Origin: Clostridia bacterium
GTDB taxonomy: Bacteria > Bacillota > Clostridia > Oscillospirales > Acutalibacteraceae
Assembly: GCA_017430145.1 (NCBI GenBank)
Contig: JAFRNP010000125.1
Span: 1-34,293 of the forward strand
Length of the DNA: 34,293 bases
Direction of reading: 5' to 3'
The notes beneath the pieces were generated by a model. That model made no database searches and had not been told where the DNA came from. It saw nothing but the letters and a program-made list of their open reading frames with translations. Each line of letters opens with the position of its first letter. Within the stretch, counting starts at the first letter, position 1. Position numbers and translations under genes: made by a program. Positions 1 through 7,946 of this stretch are shown piece by piece.

Positions 1-1462
1 CCAGGTCCGCGATCGTGCGGGAGAGCTTCAGGATCTTGTCGTACGCCCGCGCCGAAAGGCTGAGCCGTTCAAAAGCGCCCGACAGCAGCTTTTCCGCCGC
101 CGGGGATAACACGCAATACCGGCTGCGCTCCACCGACGTCATTTTTGCATTGCATTCGGTACTGCTGTCCTTGAACCGCTCCCGCTGGATCGCCCTCGCT
201 GCGTCGACACGCCGCTTGATCTCGGCGGAGGATTCCTCCGGCTTCGTGGCGATCAGGTCCTCGTACCTGACCGGCTCCACCTCCACCTGGATATCGATCC
301 TGTCCATCATGGGGCCGGAGATCCTGGCAAGGTAGCGTTCCGCCGCGCCGGGAGCGCAGGTGCATTTGATCGTGGGGTGCCCGCGGTATCCGCAGGGACA
401 GGGATTCATCGCCCCCACCAGCATGATGGAGCACGGGTACGTCACGGTGCCCGCCACGCGCGTGAGGGTGATCTCGCCGTTTTCCAACGGCTGACGGAGG
501 ATCTCAAGGGAGGCACGGGGGAATTCCGGCAGCTCATCCAGAAACAGTACGCCGTTGTGCGCCAGCGACAGTTCGCCGGGCTTGGGCACCGTACCGCCGC
601 CCGCCAGCGACGCCAGCGACCCGGTGTGGTGCGGCGCGCGGAAGGGACGCACGGTCACCAGCCCGCTTTTACGGTCCAGAAGTCCCGCCACGGAATAGAT
701 TTTTGTCGTTTCCAGCGCTTCCTCAAAGCTCATGTCCGGCAAGATGGAGGGCAGGCGCTTTGCCAGCATGCTTTTGCCGGCGCCCGGCGCGCCGCACATC
801 AGCACGTTGTGCCCGCCGGCCGCGGCGATCTCCCGCGCCCGTTTTACGGCGGACTGCCCCTTGACGTCCGAAAAATCAAAGGGAAACGGCTGCCTGCCGG
901 CGGCGCCGAACACATACGACGGCATCCGTCTGGGGTACTCCCCGGTATGGTTCAGGGGATCCCGGAGAAAAGAAACGAGGGACCTGACGTCCGTGACCGC
1001 AAAAACCTCGATCCCCGCGATCACGGAGGCCTCCGGCGCGTTTTCCGCCGGTACGAAGATCCGTTTGAGCCCCGATTCCTTTGCAAACAGCGTCATCGGC
1101 AGCACGCCGTTGACCGCGCAGATCTCGCCGGACAGCGACAGCTCGCCGATAAACGCGGCGTCTTCAAAATTGCCGCGCAGCTGATGCGTGGCGATCAGGA
1201 GAGAGAGCAGCATGGACAGGTCGTACATCGACCCCTCCTTGCGCACGTTTGCCGGCGCAAGGTTCACAAGGACCCGGTCGTAAGGCATTTGCAGCCCGCT
1301 GTTGAGCAGCGCCGACTGCACGCGGTCCTTTGCCTCTTTCACAGCGGCGTCCGGCAGCCCGACGATATCAAAACGGAACGCCTGCGCGGAAATATCCGTT
1401 TCGGTTCTGACAAGAAACGCCTTCATTCCGAAATATCCGACGCTGTTCACGGCTGCAACCAT
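1..1462 (-). CDS. comM: YifB/ComM-family Mg-chelatase-like AAA+ ATPase (3' end outside window)
   Basis: This is an AAA+ ATPase of the YifB/ComM family. In other bacteria ComM is a branch-migration helicase used during natural transformation; a role in DNA uptake here is inferred from family only. The frame is open from ATG at 1462 to the window edge, giving about 487 codons of a protein usually near 505 residues, so only a short C-terminal piece is missing. The N-terminal part (about residues 1-170) is the Lon-protease-like ChlI domain typical of the family. A Walker A motif GAPGAGKS lies near residues 224-231 and Walker B (GVLFLDELPEF) near 304. A cysteine-rich stretch with NPCPCGY and KCTC follows, also typical. 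An AGGAGG ribosome site lies about 8 nt upstream of the ATG, and a consensus promoter precedes it. The product is cytoplasmic. Confidence 0.93.
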   Translation of the reverse strand, partial: MVAAVNSVGYFGMKAFLVRTETDISAQAFRFDIVGLPDAAVKEAKDRVQSALLNSGLQMPYDRVLVNLAPANVRKEGSMYDLSMLLSLLIATHQLRGNFEDAAFIGELSLSGEICAVNGVLPMTLFAKESGLKRIFVPAENAPEASVIAGIEVFAVTDVRSLVSFLRDPLNHTGEYPRRMPSYVFGAAGRQPFPFDFSDVKGQSAVKRAREIAAAGGHNVLMCGAPGAGKSMLAKRLPSILPDMSFEEALETTKIYSVAGLLDRKSGLVTVRPFRAPHHTGSLASLAGGGTVPKPGELSLAHNGVLFLDELPEFPRASLEILRQPLENGEITLTRVAGTVTYPCSIMLVGAMNPCPCGYRGHPTIKCTCAPGAAERYLARISGPMMDRIDIQVEVEPVRYEDLIATKPEESSAEIKRRVDAARAIQRERFKDSSTECNAKMTSVERSRYCVLSPAAEKLLSGAFERLSLSARAYDKILKLSRTIADL

Positions 1463-1501
1463 TCTGCGGACCTCCTGTTTTTTTTGGAACATTTGTTTTG
1501 T

Positions 1502-1530
1502 ATTATAGCGCAAATACGCTGATTTGTCAA
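1502..1530 (-). promoter_or_regulatory. sigma-A promoter of comM
   Basis: Reading the minus strand, TTGACA (1530-1525) and TATAAT (1507-1502) are separated by exactly 17 nt. Both hexamers match the consensus perfectly. The expected transcription start is about 30 nt before the AGGAGG of the comM-family gene. Confidence 0.85.
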
Positions 1531-1704
1531 TACTGCGCCGCCAATTAAATCGTGAATGCGTTATGCGCCGGACAAAAGGTGAAAGACAAGGAAGAAACCG
1601 CAAGGCAGGCTGACGCCTGTCGGGGATCTCCGACGCCGTATTCCGGCGTTCTGACAAGCAGGGATCTTCAGGTATCGATCGGTAAAGCAGAAGGAAGTTT
1701 GCGG
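1531..1704. other. Intergenic region with two perfect small hairpins, no gene seen
   Basis: This stretch lies between the two divergent promoters. It contains a perfect 5-bp hairpin CAGGC-tgac-GCCTG (1606-1619) and a perfect 6-bp hairpin ACGCCG-tattc-CGGCGT (1633-1649). No convincing ORF, tRNA or riboswitch consensus is visible. Its base composition is more GC-rich than the promoter regions on either side, so a small RNA or structured element is possible but not shown. Confidence 0.4.
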
Positions 1705-1732
1705 TTGACAAATCCCCCGGAAAGCGTATAAT
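1705..1732 (+). promoter_or_regulatory. sigma-A promoter of the ceramidase-like/GH30/transporter cluster
   Basis: TTGACA (1705-1710) and TATAAT (1727-1732) are both perfect, with a 16-nt spacer. The AGGAGG at 1752-1757 follows about 12 nt after the expected start of transcription. No other promoter of comparable quality is seen until after 7864, so the four genes from 1855 to 7864 are probably transcribed from here. Confidence 0.85.
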
Positions 1733-1765
1733 AAAATCAGAATAAAATAACAGGAGGTTGTTAGT

Positions 1766-1801
1766 GTGAAAAATCAGAAGAAAGGAACGATTCGGGCATA
1801 A
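1766..1801 (+). CDS. Possible 11-residue leader peptide (mini-ORF)
   Basis: A GTG at 1766 follows a perfect AGGAGG (1752-1757) with normal spacing and opens an 11-codon frame, MKNQKKGTIRA, ending with TAA at 1799-1801. It has no similarity that I recognise. It is the only start in this leader with a good ribosome site; the downstream signal-peptide gene (1855) has none. The TAA stop runs into a hairpin AAAGTG (1800-1805) / CACTTT (1819-1824). It could be a regulatory leader peptide, or the remnant 5' end of a gene disrupted by an indel, since its frame differs from that of the next CDS. Translation is inferred only. Confidence 0.4.
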   Translation: MKNQKKGTIRA

Positions 1802-1854
1802 AGTGTGATATTTCATCCCACTTTGTGCGAATTCTGAATCGCATGGCGATTATT

Positions 1855-2391
1855 ATGAAAAAAGCATTATCCGTTGTTCTGGCCGTATGTATCCTTTGCG
1901 GCTGTTTTATGATCTCTGCCTTTGCCGAAGATAAGCCCATGGGGACGGTCAGGGTGCGGCTCAACAGTAACGTTGCCGGCAAAACGGAATCGGACTACGC
2001 CGATTTTATCGAGATCCTGTCCGATAACGCCGTATACAGGTTTTCCGGCGCCGGCCCCGTGTCGGTATCGGATTACGCCGGCACCCCCGAAAACGGCAAG
2101 CTGGTCGCCGGCCGCCGCTACTCCGTCTCCTACTGTCTGGACGCGGCCGACGGCTACGTTCTGCCGGACGCCTTGAACGACGGGGATATTGAGATCGAGT
2201 GCGGCAAAAACGTCACGGTATACGCGAAACAGATCGTCAGCGCCAATTACAGGACCGACGACGGTGAGTTTGTTCCCTACAGAGGCCTGCGCATCGTGGC
2301 TTCGATCACTGTGGACGGCAACATCATCCAGCGGCTGTTCGGGATGATCCACGACCTGATCCTGAAGATCCAGGCATGGTCGCTGTATTAA
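1855..2391 (+). CDS. Small secreted protein of unknown function
   Basis: I do not recognise this family. The ATG at 1855 gives 178 residues beginning MKKALSVVLAVCILCGC, a clear signal peptide (positive start, hydrophobic core, probable cleavage after AFA near residue 24, so it is exported). The core (residues 25-150) looks beta-rich and contains phrases such as LVAGRRYSVSYCLDAADGY. The last about 20 residues (RLFGMIHDLILKIQAW) form an amphipathic aromatic helix that resembles the C-termini of two other secreted proteins in the window. Start choice is uncertain: GTG 1825 and ATG 1843 are in frame but neither these nor 1855 has a ribosome site. ATG 1843 sits in the loop of a hairpin AATCG (1837-1841) / CGATT (1847-1851). 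It is the first full-length gene of the cluster leading to the ceramidase-like hydrolase, 68 nt upstream of that gene. Confidence 0.75.
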   Translation: MKKALSVVLAVCILCGCFMISAFAEDKPMGTVRVRLNSNVAGKTESDYADFIEILSDNAVYRFSGAGPVSVSDYAGTPENGKLVAGRRYSVSYCLDAADGYVLPDALNDGDIEIECGKNVTVYAKQIVSANYRTDDGEFVPYRGLRIVASITVDGNIIQRLFGMIHDLILKIQAWSLY

Positions 2392-2459
2392 ACCAGCGCA
2401 CACGGCACGAAGAGGAAGCATTGCCAGACGTACGATATCCGTTTAAAGGAGGAAAAACC

Positions 2460-4184
2460 ATGCTGACAAAAACCGGAAAACGCCTATGCCTGCTGCTTGC
2501 GGCGGTCCTGCTGATCGTCCCGCTGACGCAGACGTCAGCCGAAACCGTATGGGGCCCCTATGAATACGACGCGATCACCGGAACCGGGGAGACGAAAGCG
2601 GATCTTTTGCCGAGCGTTGGGTTTTCCAAGGCGCAGAAGCAGGGGTACGAGCTGTTGAACGGCCTCGCGAACGCCTTTCTGAAGGTTTTTAACGCCCTGT
2701 ACGTCAATCCGCGCGGCGTCAAAAGCGCCGACGCGTTCGACGGCAGCGTGTATCCGTCGGGCAGGGACGCCTACCGCACGTCGCCTGCAGAGGGCGCCGG
2801 ATGGAAGGCGGGCTTTGCCTCGGCGTCCCTGGTACCGCCGGATTTTGAGCCCGGCAAATACTATATTGGGCGCAGCCTTACGAATATGCCCGCCGAAGGC
2901 GTTTACGACGACTGCCGCGTACGCGCCGCCGCCGTTGACGACGGCGCCGGCGAAGGCCCCGTCGTCTTTGCGGTCGTGGACGGCCTGGGGGTGACCGGCG
3001 GCGATACGCTGGAGGTCCGTAAGGCGGTCCTCGACTGGGCAGAAGCAAACGGGATACGGATCTCCGCTGTAAACCTCAGCGCCACGCACACCCACACGGG
3101 TCTCGATACGCAGGGAGTGGCGACCGAATCCATTTATAAGCTGCTTACGGGAAGCATACGCAACCTGTTCAATATCCGGGGCGAAAAACGTCTGGAAAAC
3201 GCCGAACGTTTCAAGGCGTATTACGTAAAAACGGTGACCGAAACGGTAAAAGCCGCGATCGAGGATATGCGCCCGGGCACGCTCTCGTATAAGGCAGTTG
3301 ACCTCTCCGCCAACATCATGGACAAGCGCGGGCTGGTGGATACGGCGGACATTCCCCTGACGCCGGTGTTCCGGTTCGACCCGGCGGACGGGACGCAGGG
3401 GATCTATATCGCGGATATCCCCTGCCACCCCACGTCCTTTGATTCAAGCTACCATCTGGTATCCGCGGACTATGTTTACTATACGGAGATGCGCATAAAA
3501 GAAAAGACCGGGTACAGCTTTATGTTCTTCCAGGGGGCTGCCGGGATGCTCACGCGCAAAAATACAGGCGTTAACGCGGGCGCCCTGCCCGAAGAGGAGC
3601 GCATGGGCGCGAACGTACGCAACACCGGGCGCATCTTTGCCGACCGGATCTTAGCGGCGTGCGCCGATATGGAGACGCTGCCGCCGGTATTGAACGTCCG
3701 GTATTCCACCTCCCTGTTTTCGCCCACCAACGGCGTGCTGCTGCTGGCGCTGAAAGCCGGGCTCGTCAACGAGCCGGCTTACCGCACGGGGCTCTCCCCC
3801 AACGATATCTCGGTGGTGCTGGAGCTGGGCTACGTGGAATTCGGCGGCAGAGTCGGGCTTTGCCTGTTCCCGGTGGAGCTCTATCCCGAGGTCTTTTACG
3901 GCACCTCCATCATCAACGGCGGGGATTACGCCGCGGTCTCCTGGACCGGGCAGGAGGAAACGAACCCCGTGCCCGCCGCCCTTGCCCCGCGTGCGGGCGT
4001 GGACATGTTCGCCGTGCATCTGACGAACGACTCCCTCGGGTACTGTGTACCCGACGCCGACTTCGCCTTTTTGGGCCATATCCTCGGCGACGACAACGCC
4101 GACGAGGTCCTCTCCCTCGGCAAAGGGACGGCGAAGGCGGTAACGGAGCAGTTTGCCGAAATGATGGGATCCATCCCGCAGTAA
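2460..4184 (+). CDS. Secreted neutral/alkaline ceramidase-like hydrolase
   Basis: This 574-residue protein matches the neutral (non-lysosomal) ceramidase N-terminal domain family, zinc amidases that split N-acyl-sphingosine into sphingosine and fatty acid. The start at 2460 has AAAGGAGG 8 nt upstream and begins with a signal peptide (residues 1-27, cleavage near TSA), so it acts outside the cell. By eye, the zinc ligands appear kept: SATHTHTG (H210/H212), IPCHPTS (H323), FPVELYPE (E473) and NDSLGYCVP (Y528). The family motif around the catalytic serine is altered: FFQGAAGMLTRKN has Thr365 where a GxxSPN-type serine is expected. The C-terminal Ig-like domain of the larger Pseudomonas enzyme is missing. 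A helical hydrophobic stretch lies at 63-82. The next gene (35 nt away) encodes a GH30 glycosidase, a family that includes glucosylceramidases. Ceramide as substrate is inference; another acylamide or ester is possible. Confidence 0.8.
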   Translation: MLTKTGKRLCLLLAAVLLIVPLTQTSAETVWGPYEYDAITGTGETKADLLPSVGFSKAQKQGYELLNGLANAFLKVFNALYVNPRGVKSADAFDGSVYPSGRDAYRTSPAEGAGWKAGFASASLVPPDFEPGKYYIGRSLTNMPAEGVYDDCRVRAAAVDDGAGEGPVVFAVVDGLGVTGGDTLEVRKAVLDWAEANGIRISAVNLSATHTHTGLDTQGVATESIYKLLTGSIRNLFNIRGEKRLENAERFKAYYVKTVTETVKAAIEDMRPGTLSYKAVDLSANIMDKRGLVDTADIPLTPVFRFDPADGTQGIYIADIPCHPTSFDSSYHLVSADYVYYTEMRIKEKTGYSFMFFQGAAGMLTRKNTGVNAGALPEEERMGANVRNTGRIFADRILAACADMETLPPVLNVRYSTSLFSPTNGVLLLALKAGLVNEPAYRTGLSPNDISVVLELGYVEFGGRVGLCLFPVELYPEVFYGTSIINGGDYAAVSWTGQEETNPVPAALAPRAGVDMFAVHLTNDSLGYCVPDADFAFLGHILGDDNADEVLSLGKGTAKAVTEQFAEMMGSIPQ

Positions 4185-4219
4185 AATAACCTGAAAATAA
4201 ACAAAAAAAGGTTGAGGCT

Positions 4220-5560
4220 ATGAACATCCTGATCGACCCCCGCAAAACCTTCCAGACTTTCTCCGGTTTCGGCGCGAGCGGCGCGTGGTGGGCGCAGGCC
4301 GTAGGGGCTTTGCCCGTCAGAGACGAGATCAGCAGGCTTTTGTATTCAAAAACTGACGGCATCGGCCTGACAAGCTACCGGTATAACATCGGGGCGGGTT
4401 CCAAAGAGAGCGGCAAAGGCGATATCGGCAACCCGCTCCGCCGCACGGAGTGCTTTGAGACCGCCCCCGGGGAATACGATTTTTCACGGGACGCCAATGC
4501 CGTATATATGATGCGGCAGGCGGTGAAGGACGGCGCGAAAGAGATCACGCTGTTTGTCAACTCCCCTTTGGAGCGGCTCACCCGCAGCGGCGCGGCGCAC
4601 TGCGATAAACGCCTGCCCTTTCTGGACAATCTGCCGAAAAAGAACTACCGCGCCTTCGCCGTATACTGTCTGGACGTGACGGAGCACTTTGTAAACGAGG
4701 GGCTGCCGGTGCGATACCTCTCCCCCGTAAACGAACCCTTCTGGGTCTGGAACGGCGGGCAGGAGGGCTGCCACTACCACCCGCACAGTGCAAAACGCCT
4801 GCTGCGGGTGTTTGCGAAAGAGATGGACAAACGCCCGGCGCTGGATAAGGTAAAGCTGGCGGGGCTCGAAAACGGCGATATCCGCTGGCGAAACCATGCT
4901 TATACCAACGCGCTGCTGAAAGACCCGCAGGTGCGCCGCCGCACGGACGCCGTGGACCTGCATTCCTATTTCCTGCCTATCCTTCCCTTTGCCTTTTTCA
5001 ACGACCGCCCCGCTTTTTTACGGCGGTTCAAAAAATGGATGGACCGCCGCTACCCGGGCGTGCCGGTGCGCATGAGCGAATGGACGCATATGCAGGGCGG
5101 ACGCGACAAAGGCATGGCTTCCGCCCTTGTGATGGCAAACGTCATGTGGGAGGACCTGACCATCCTGAACGTGTGCGCCTGGCAGCATTGGATCGCCGTT
5201 TCGGAGGTGGATTACTGCGACGGGCTCATTTACATCAACCTGCCCGAAGGCAGCATCGAAATGACGAAACGGTATTCCGTCACCGGCAATTTTTCCAGAT
5301 ATATCCCCGTGGGCGCCGTGCGGGTCCGGGCGGAGAGCGACGACCCGGACGTAAAGCCCATTGCCTTTACAAAGGACGGGGAGACGGTGCTTATCCTCAT
5401 CAACAACGCCGACGCCGAAAAAACGGCCGTGCTCGCGTCCGGGGCAACGCGTTTTATCGTTACGGACAAAGACCGCGACCTTGCCGAAATGCCCGCCGAC
5501 GGAAACAGCCTTCTGCTGCCGCCGGAATCGGTGTGTACCGTCCTTTTTGAAAACAAATAA
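4220..5560 (+). CDS. Glycoside hydrolase family 30 enzyme, cytoplasmic
   Basis: A 446-residue retaining beta-glycosidase of clan GH-A. The N-terminal strand FQTFSGFGASGAWW is typical of GH30. The acid/base glutamate is E172 in SPVNEP and the nucleophile is E287 in RMSEWTH. A C-terminal beta domain (about residues 340-446) is attached, as usual for GH30. There is no signal peptide, so it should act in the cytoplasm on an imported substrate; the following transporter gene fits this. GH30 contains glucosylceramidases, beta-1,6-glucanases, beta-1,6-galactanases, xylanases and fucosidases; the stretch WVWNGGQEGCHYHP after NEP recalls the galactanase-like branch, but the subfamily cannot be fixed by eye. 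The start at 4220 has GAGG about 4 nt upstream. It is probably co-transcribed with the ceramidase-like gene. Confidence 0.88.
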   Translation: MNILIDPRKTFQTFSGFGASGAWWAQAVGALPVRDEISRLLYSKTDGIGLTSYRYNIGAGSKESGKGDIGNPLRRTECFETAPGEYDFSRDANAVYMMRQAVKDGAKEITLFVNSPLERLTRSGAAHCDKRLPFLDNLPKKNYRAFAVYCLDVTEHFVNEGLPVRYLSPVNEPFWVWNGGQEGCHYHPHSAKRLLRVFAKEMDKRPALDKVKLAGLENGDIRWRNHAYTNALLKDPQVRRRTDAVDLHSYFLPILPFAFFNDRPAFLRRFKKWMDRRYPGVPVRMSEWTHMQGGRDKGMASALVMANVMWEDLTILNVCAWQHWIAVSEVDYCDGLIYINLPEGSIEMTKRYSVTGNFSRYIPVGAVRVRAESDDPDVKPIAFTKDGETVLILINNADAEKTAVLASGATRFIVTDKDRDLAEMPADGNSLLLPPESVCTVLFENK

Positions 5561-5593
5561 AAAGGAGCGCCCGACCGGGCGACGTAAAACGAC
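5561..5593 (+). promoter_or_regulatory. Ribosome site separated from start by a hairpin
   Basis: AAAGGAG at 5561-5567 is the only Shine-Dalgarno sequence before the ATG at 5594, but it is 26 nt away. A perfect 5-bp GC hairpin, CGCCC (5568-5572) gacc GGGCG (5577-5581), fills the space directly after it. Folding it would shorten the effective spacing to about 12 nt. No alternative in-frame start lies closer to the site. Confidence 0.5.
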
Positions 5594-7864
5594 ATGAAAG
5601 AAAAACCGGCCGGCCTGTTGACTGCCGTTAAATCGAACTGGAAAACGCCCGCGCCCGGCAGGTACATGACCTTTCGGGAGATCCTGTCCTTTTCCATGGG
5701 CAGCATGGGTGAAAAGCTGGTCAGCTACTGCGTCAGCCAGCTGATCATCAGCATCGGCAACGTCATCATCGGCAACACCATCGGCATTGAGCCCGGCGCC
5801 ATGTACGTGATCTACCTGATCGGCGTGGCGTCCGGCTTCCCATTGACGGCGCTCAGGGCAAAAATGATCGACAACACCCGCTCCATGAAGGGAAAATACC
5901 GGCCGTACATCGTCACCATGGGCATTCCGACCACGGTGCTCGGGATCCTGTTCATGTACATGCCCTATGAACGTATGACGTCGTTCGGCAAATGCCTGGC
6001 GGTGCTGCTGTGCAATATCGGCTTCCAGTTCTTCTTCTATTTCTATACCGACGTGTTCGACAGCATGATAAACGTGCTGTCTCCCAACTCCATCGAGCGC
6101 AGCGACGTGCTTTCCGTCAAATCGGTGATCGAGAATTTTTCGCCCTCCATCGCCAATATCCTGCTGCCGCTGGCGGCAAAATGGATCACCGGGGAGAATA
6201 CGCTTTACAACATGCAGGTGTACCGCACGCTGTACCCGCCGATGCTCGTTCTCGGGTTTGCCCTCTCGCTGGTGGCATACGTCAACACCGAAGAAAAGAT
6301 CGTGCAGGCAAAGACCCACGTGATCCGGGTACGGTTTTCGGACGCCTTCCGCGCCATCGCCCACAACCGCTATTTCTGGATCATCTCCCTTGCCGGGTGG
6401 CTGGGCTTTCTGGAGTCCTCCAACGCCAATATCCTCGGCTGGATGTATAACTACCAGAACGCCTGCTCCGAGGTCCAGTACGCCGTGATCACCGCGATCG
6501 TTGGCAACGCCTCCTTCTGGCCGAATCTCGTGGCGCCCTTCTTTATCCGGAAATACGGGAAGAAAAAAGTGCTGGTCGTCACGAACGTGATGAACGTGTT
6601 TTTCCTTCTGCTCATGCTTCCGGTGGTACGCAAAGCCGGGCAGCCCGGCATCGTCTGGGCGCTGGTGGGCTGCCTGTTCATCAACAACTTCATCACCTCC
6701 CTCGGGCACCTGCTGGGGCCCGGCATCCAGGCGGATATCCGCGATTACCAGCAGTACGTCACGGGAGAACGTATCGACGGCATGTTTGCCGTGGTGGGGC
6801 TTATCGGCAACGTGGTCTCGCTGGCCACCGGCTCCGTGCTGCCTGCGATCTATTCCCGTTCGGGGCTCAACGCCGAGACCGCGATCGCACTCGGCTACGA
6901 CGGCGCGAACGTTTACCACGTGCTGTATAATACCGGGTATTTTGTAAAGATCTGCAGCGTGCTGGTGCTGGCAAGCGTCGTAGGCGCGGCGCTGAACGTG
7001 ATCCCCTACTTCTTCTACGACCTGACCGAAACGGACCAGAAAGGCATGGTGCAGGTCTTAAAGATCCGGGCGCTGTTTGAGGACCATGCCAACGGCGTGT
7101 TATCGGACCGGGCGCTGGTGGAGACCGTGGATATCATCCGGGACGCCGAGGCGTTCGGGAACGAAACGCCCGCCGCCTTGCCGCCAGCAGACGGGACTTC
7201 CCGGAAAGAACTGAAAGCGCGGCAAAAAGAGATCAAAGAGCACAATGAAAAGATCGCCATCGGCAAACGGGTCCTGACGGAACTGCGCCGCTTTGAAACG
7301 AAGGAAGCAGAGCAAACGCTGGAATTTGCTTGGCAGATCGAAAAAGCGGGCCCCGACGGCTTTTTATCGCTCCCCCTGCCGGATAAGGCGCAGATCAAAG
7401 CCATGCCGCGGGAGACGCCCGCCCAAAGGGAGGCGCGGAGAAACCGGCTCATGCAGCGTGAGAGCTTTGCGACGGCGGCGCGGGCGGCGCGGAAGTTTTA
7501 TCCGGAAGGGCTCGTCCCCTTTGATAACGCCGTATTGGACGCGCTGTTCAAAGCGGAGGACGACAACGCCCTGGCGCTTCGCCACGCGATGGCGGCGCTC
7601 AAGCGCGCAAAAGAAAAGCGCCTGCCCGAGGCCGCAGCCGCCGCAAAGGCGCAGATCCGGCAGCTGAAAACCGAGGAGAGAGCCATTGCCGCAAAAATCA
7701 AAAAGGCTTCTGAAGAATATACCGTTTATTACCGTGCCGCAAAGCCTTATATGGACGCCTGCAAGCTGCTGCGGCAATCGGAAAGCTACCGGCGGCTGGA
7801 CGAGATCACGGCGCTGTATGACGGCGCAAAAGCCCGCATTGCCAACGAGGATGCGGATGAGTAA
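5594..7864 (+). CDS. GPH-family (MFS_2, MelB-like) sugar:cation symporter with long cytosolic tail
   Basis: The first about 475 residues form a 12-helix glycoside-pentoside-hexuronide symporter: the amphipathic start MTFREILSFSMGSMGEKLV, the loop KMIDNTRSMKGKYRPYI after an early helix pair (family cytoplasmic signature), and helices through VIPYFFYDLTE. It probably imports a glycoside or oligosaccharide into the cytoplasm, feeding the GH30 enzyme encoded 33 nt upstream. The unusual feature is a C-terminal extension of about 280 residues (476-756), charged, rich in Ala, Glu, Lys and Arg, with predicted coiled-coil character (for example LKARQKEIKEHNEKIAIGKR and KTEERAIAAKIKKASEEY). Usual family members are about 450-500 residues. 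The tail has no PTS IIA-type motif I can see; it may be regulatory or scaffold. The gene ends the cluster and is followed by a possible terminator. Confidence 0.87.
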   Translation: MKEKPAGLLTAVKSNWKTPAPGRYMTFREILSFSMGSMGEKLVSYCVSQLIISIGNVIIGNTIGIEPGAMYVIYLIGVASGFPLTALRAKMIDNTRSMKGKYRPYIVTMGIPTTVLGILFMYMPYERMTSFGKCLAVLLCNIGFQFFFYFYTDVFDSMINVLSPNSIERSDVLSVKSVIENFSPSIANILLPLAAKWITGENTLYNMQVYRTLYPPMLVLGFALSLVAYVNTEEKIVQAKTHVIRVRFSDAFRAIAHNRYFWIISLAGWLGFLESSNANILGWMYNYQNACSEVQYAVITAIVGNASFWPNLVAPFFIRKYGKKKVLVVTNVMNVFFLLLMLPVVRKAGQPGIVWALVGCLFINNFITSLGHLLGPGIQADIRDYQQYVTGERIDGMFAVVGLIGNVVSLATGSVLPAIYSRSGLNAETAIALGYDGANVYHVLYNTGYFVKICSVLVLASVVGAALNVIPYFFYDLTETDQKGMVQVLKIRALFEDHANGVLSDRALVETVDIIRDAEAFGNETPAALPPADGTSRKELKARQKEIKEHNEKIAIGKRVLTELRRFETKEAEQTLEFAWQIEKAGPDGFLSLPLPDKAQIKAMPRETPAQREARRNRLMQRESFATAARAARKFYPEGLVPFDNAVLDALFKAEDDNALALRHAMAALKRAKEKRLPEAAAAAKAQIRQLKTEERAIAAKIKKASEEYTVYYRAAKPYMDACKLLRQSESYRRLDEITALYDGAKARIANEDADE

Positions 7865-7946
7865 GTGTAAAGCGTTTTGTTTGTCACTTGTTAATAAACG
7901 CCGCTGCGAATGTAAAGTTGTCTTGCTTTACACTCGTCTTTTTTTT
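7864..7946 (+). terminator. Possible terminator with competing stems
   Basis: A perfect 10-bp inverted repeat pairs AGTGTAAAGC (7864-7873, starting in the stop codon) with GCTTTACACT (7925-7934). A second copy, TGTAAAG (7911-7917), can instead pair with CTTTACA (7926-7932) to give a short hairpin. A run of eight T (7939-7946) follows. The two 5' arms are mutually exclusive partners of one 3' arm. Termination is plausible but the stems are AT-rich. Confidence 0.5.

Noticed and set aside
377-1522. Plus-strand frame of 381 codons
   Set aside because: It is a shadow of the comM-family gene on the other strand, whose motifs and ribosome site are clear.
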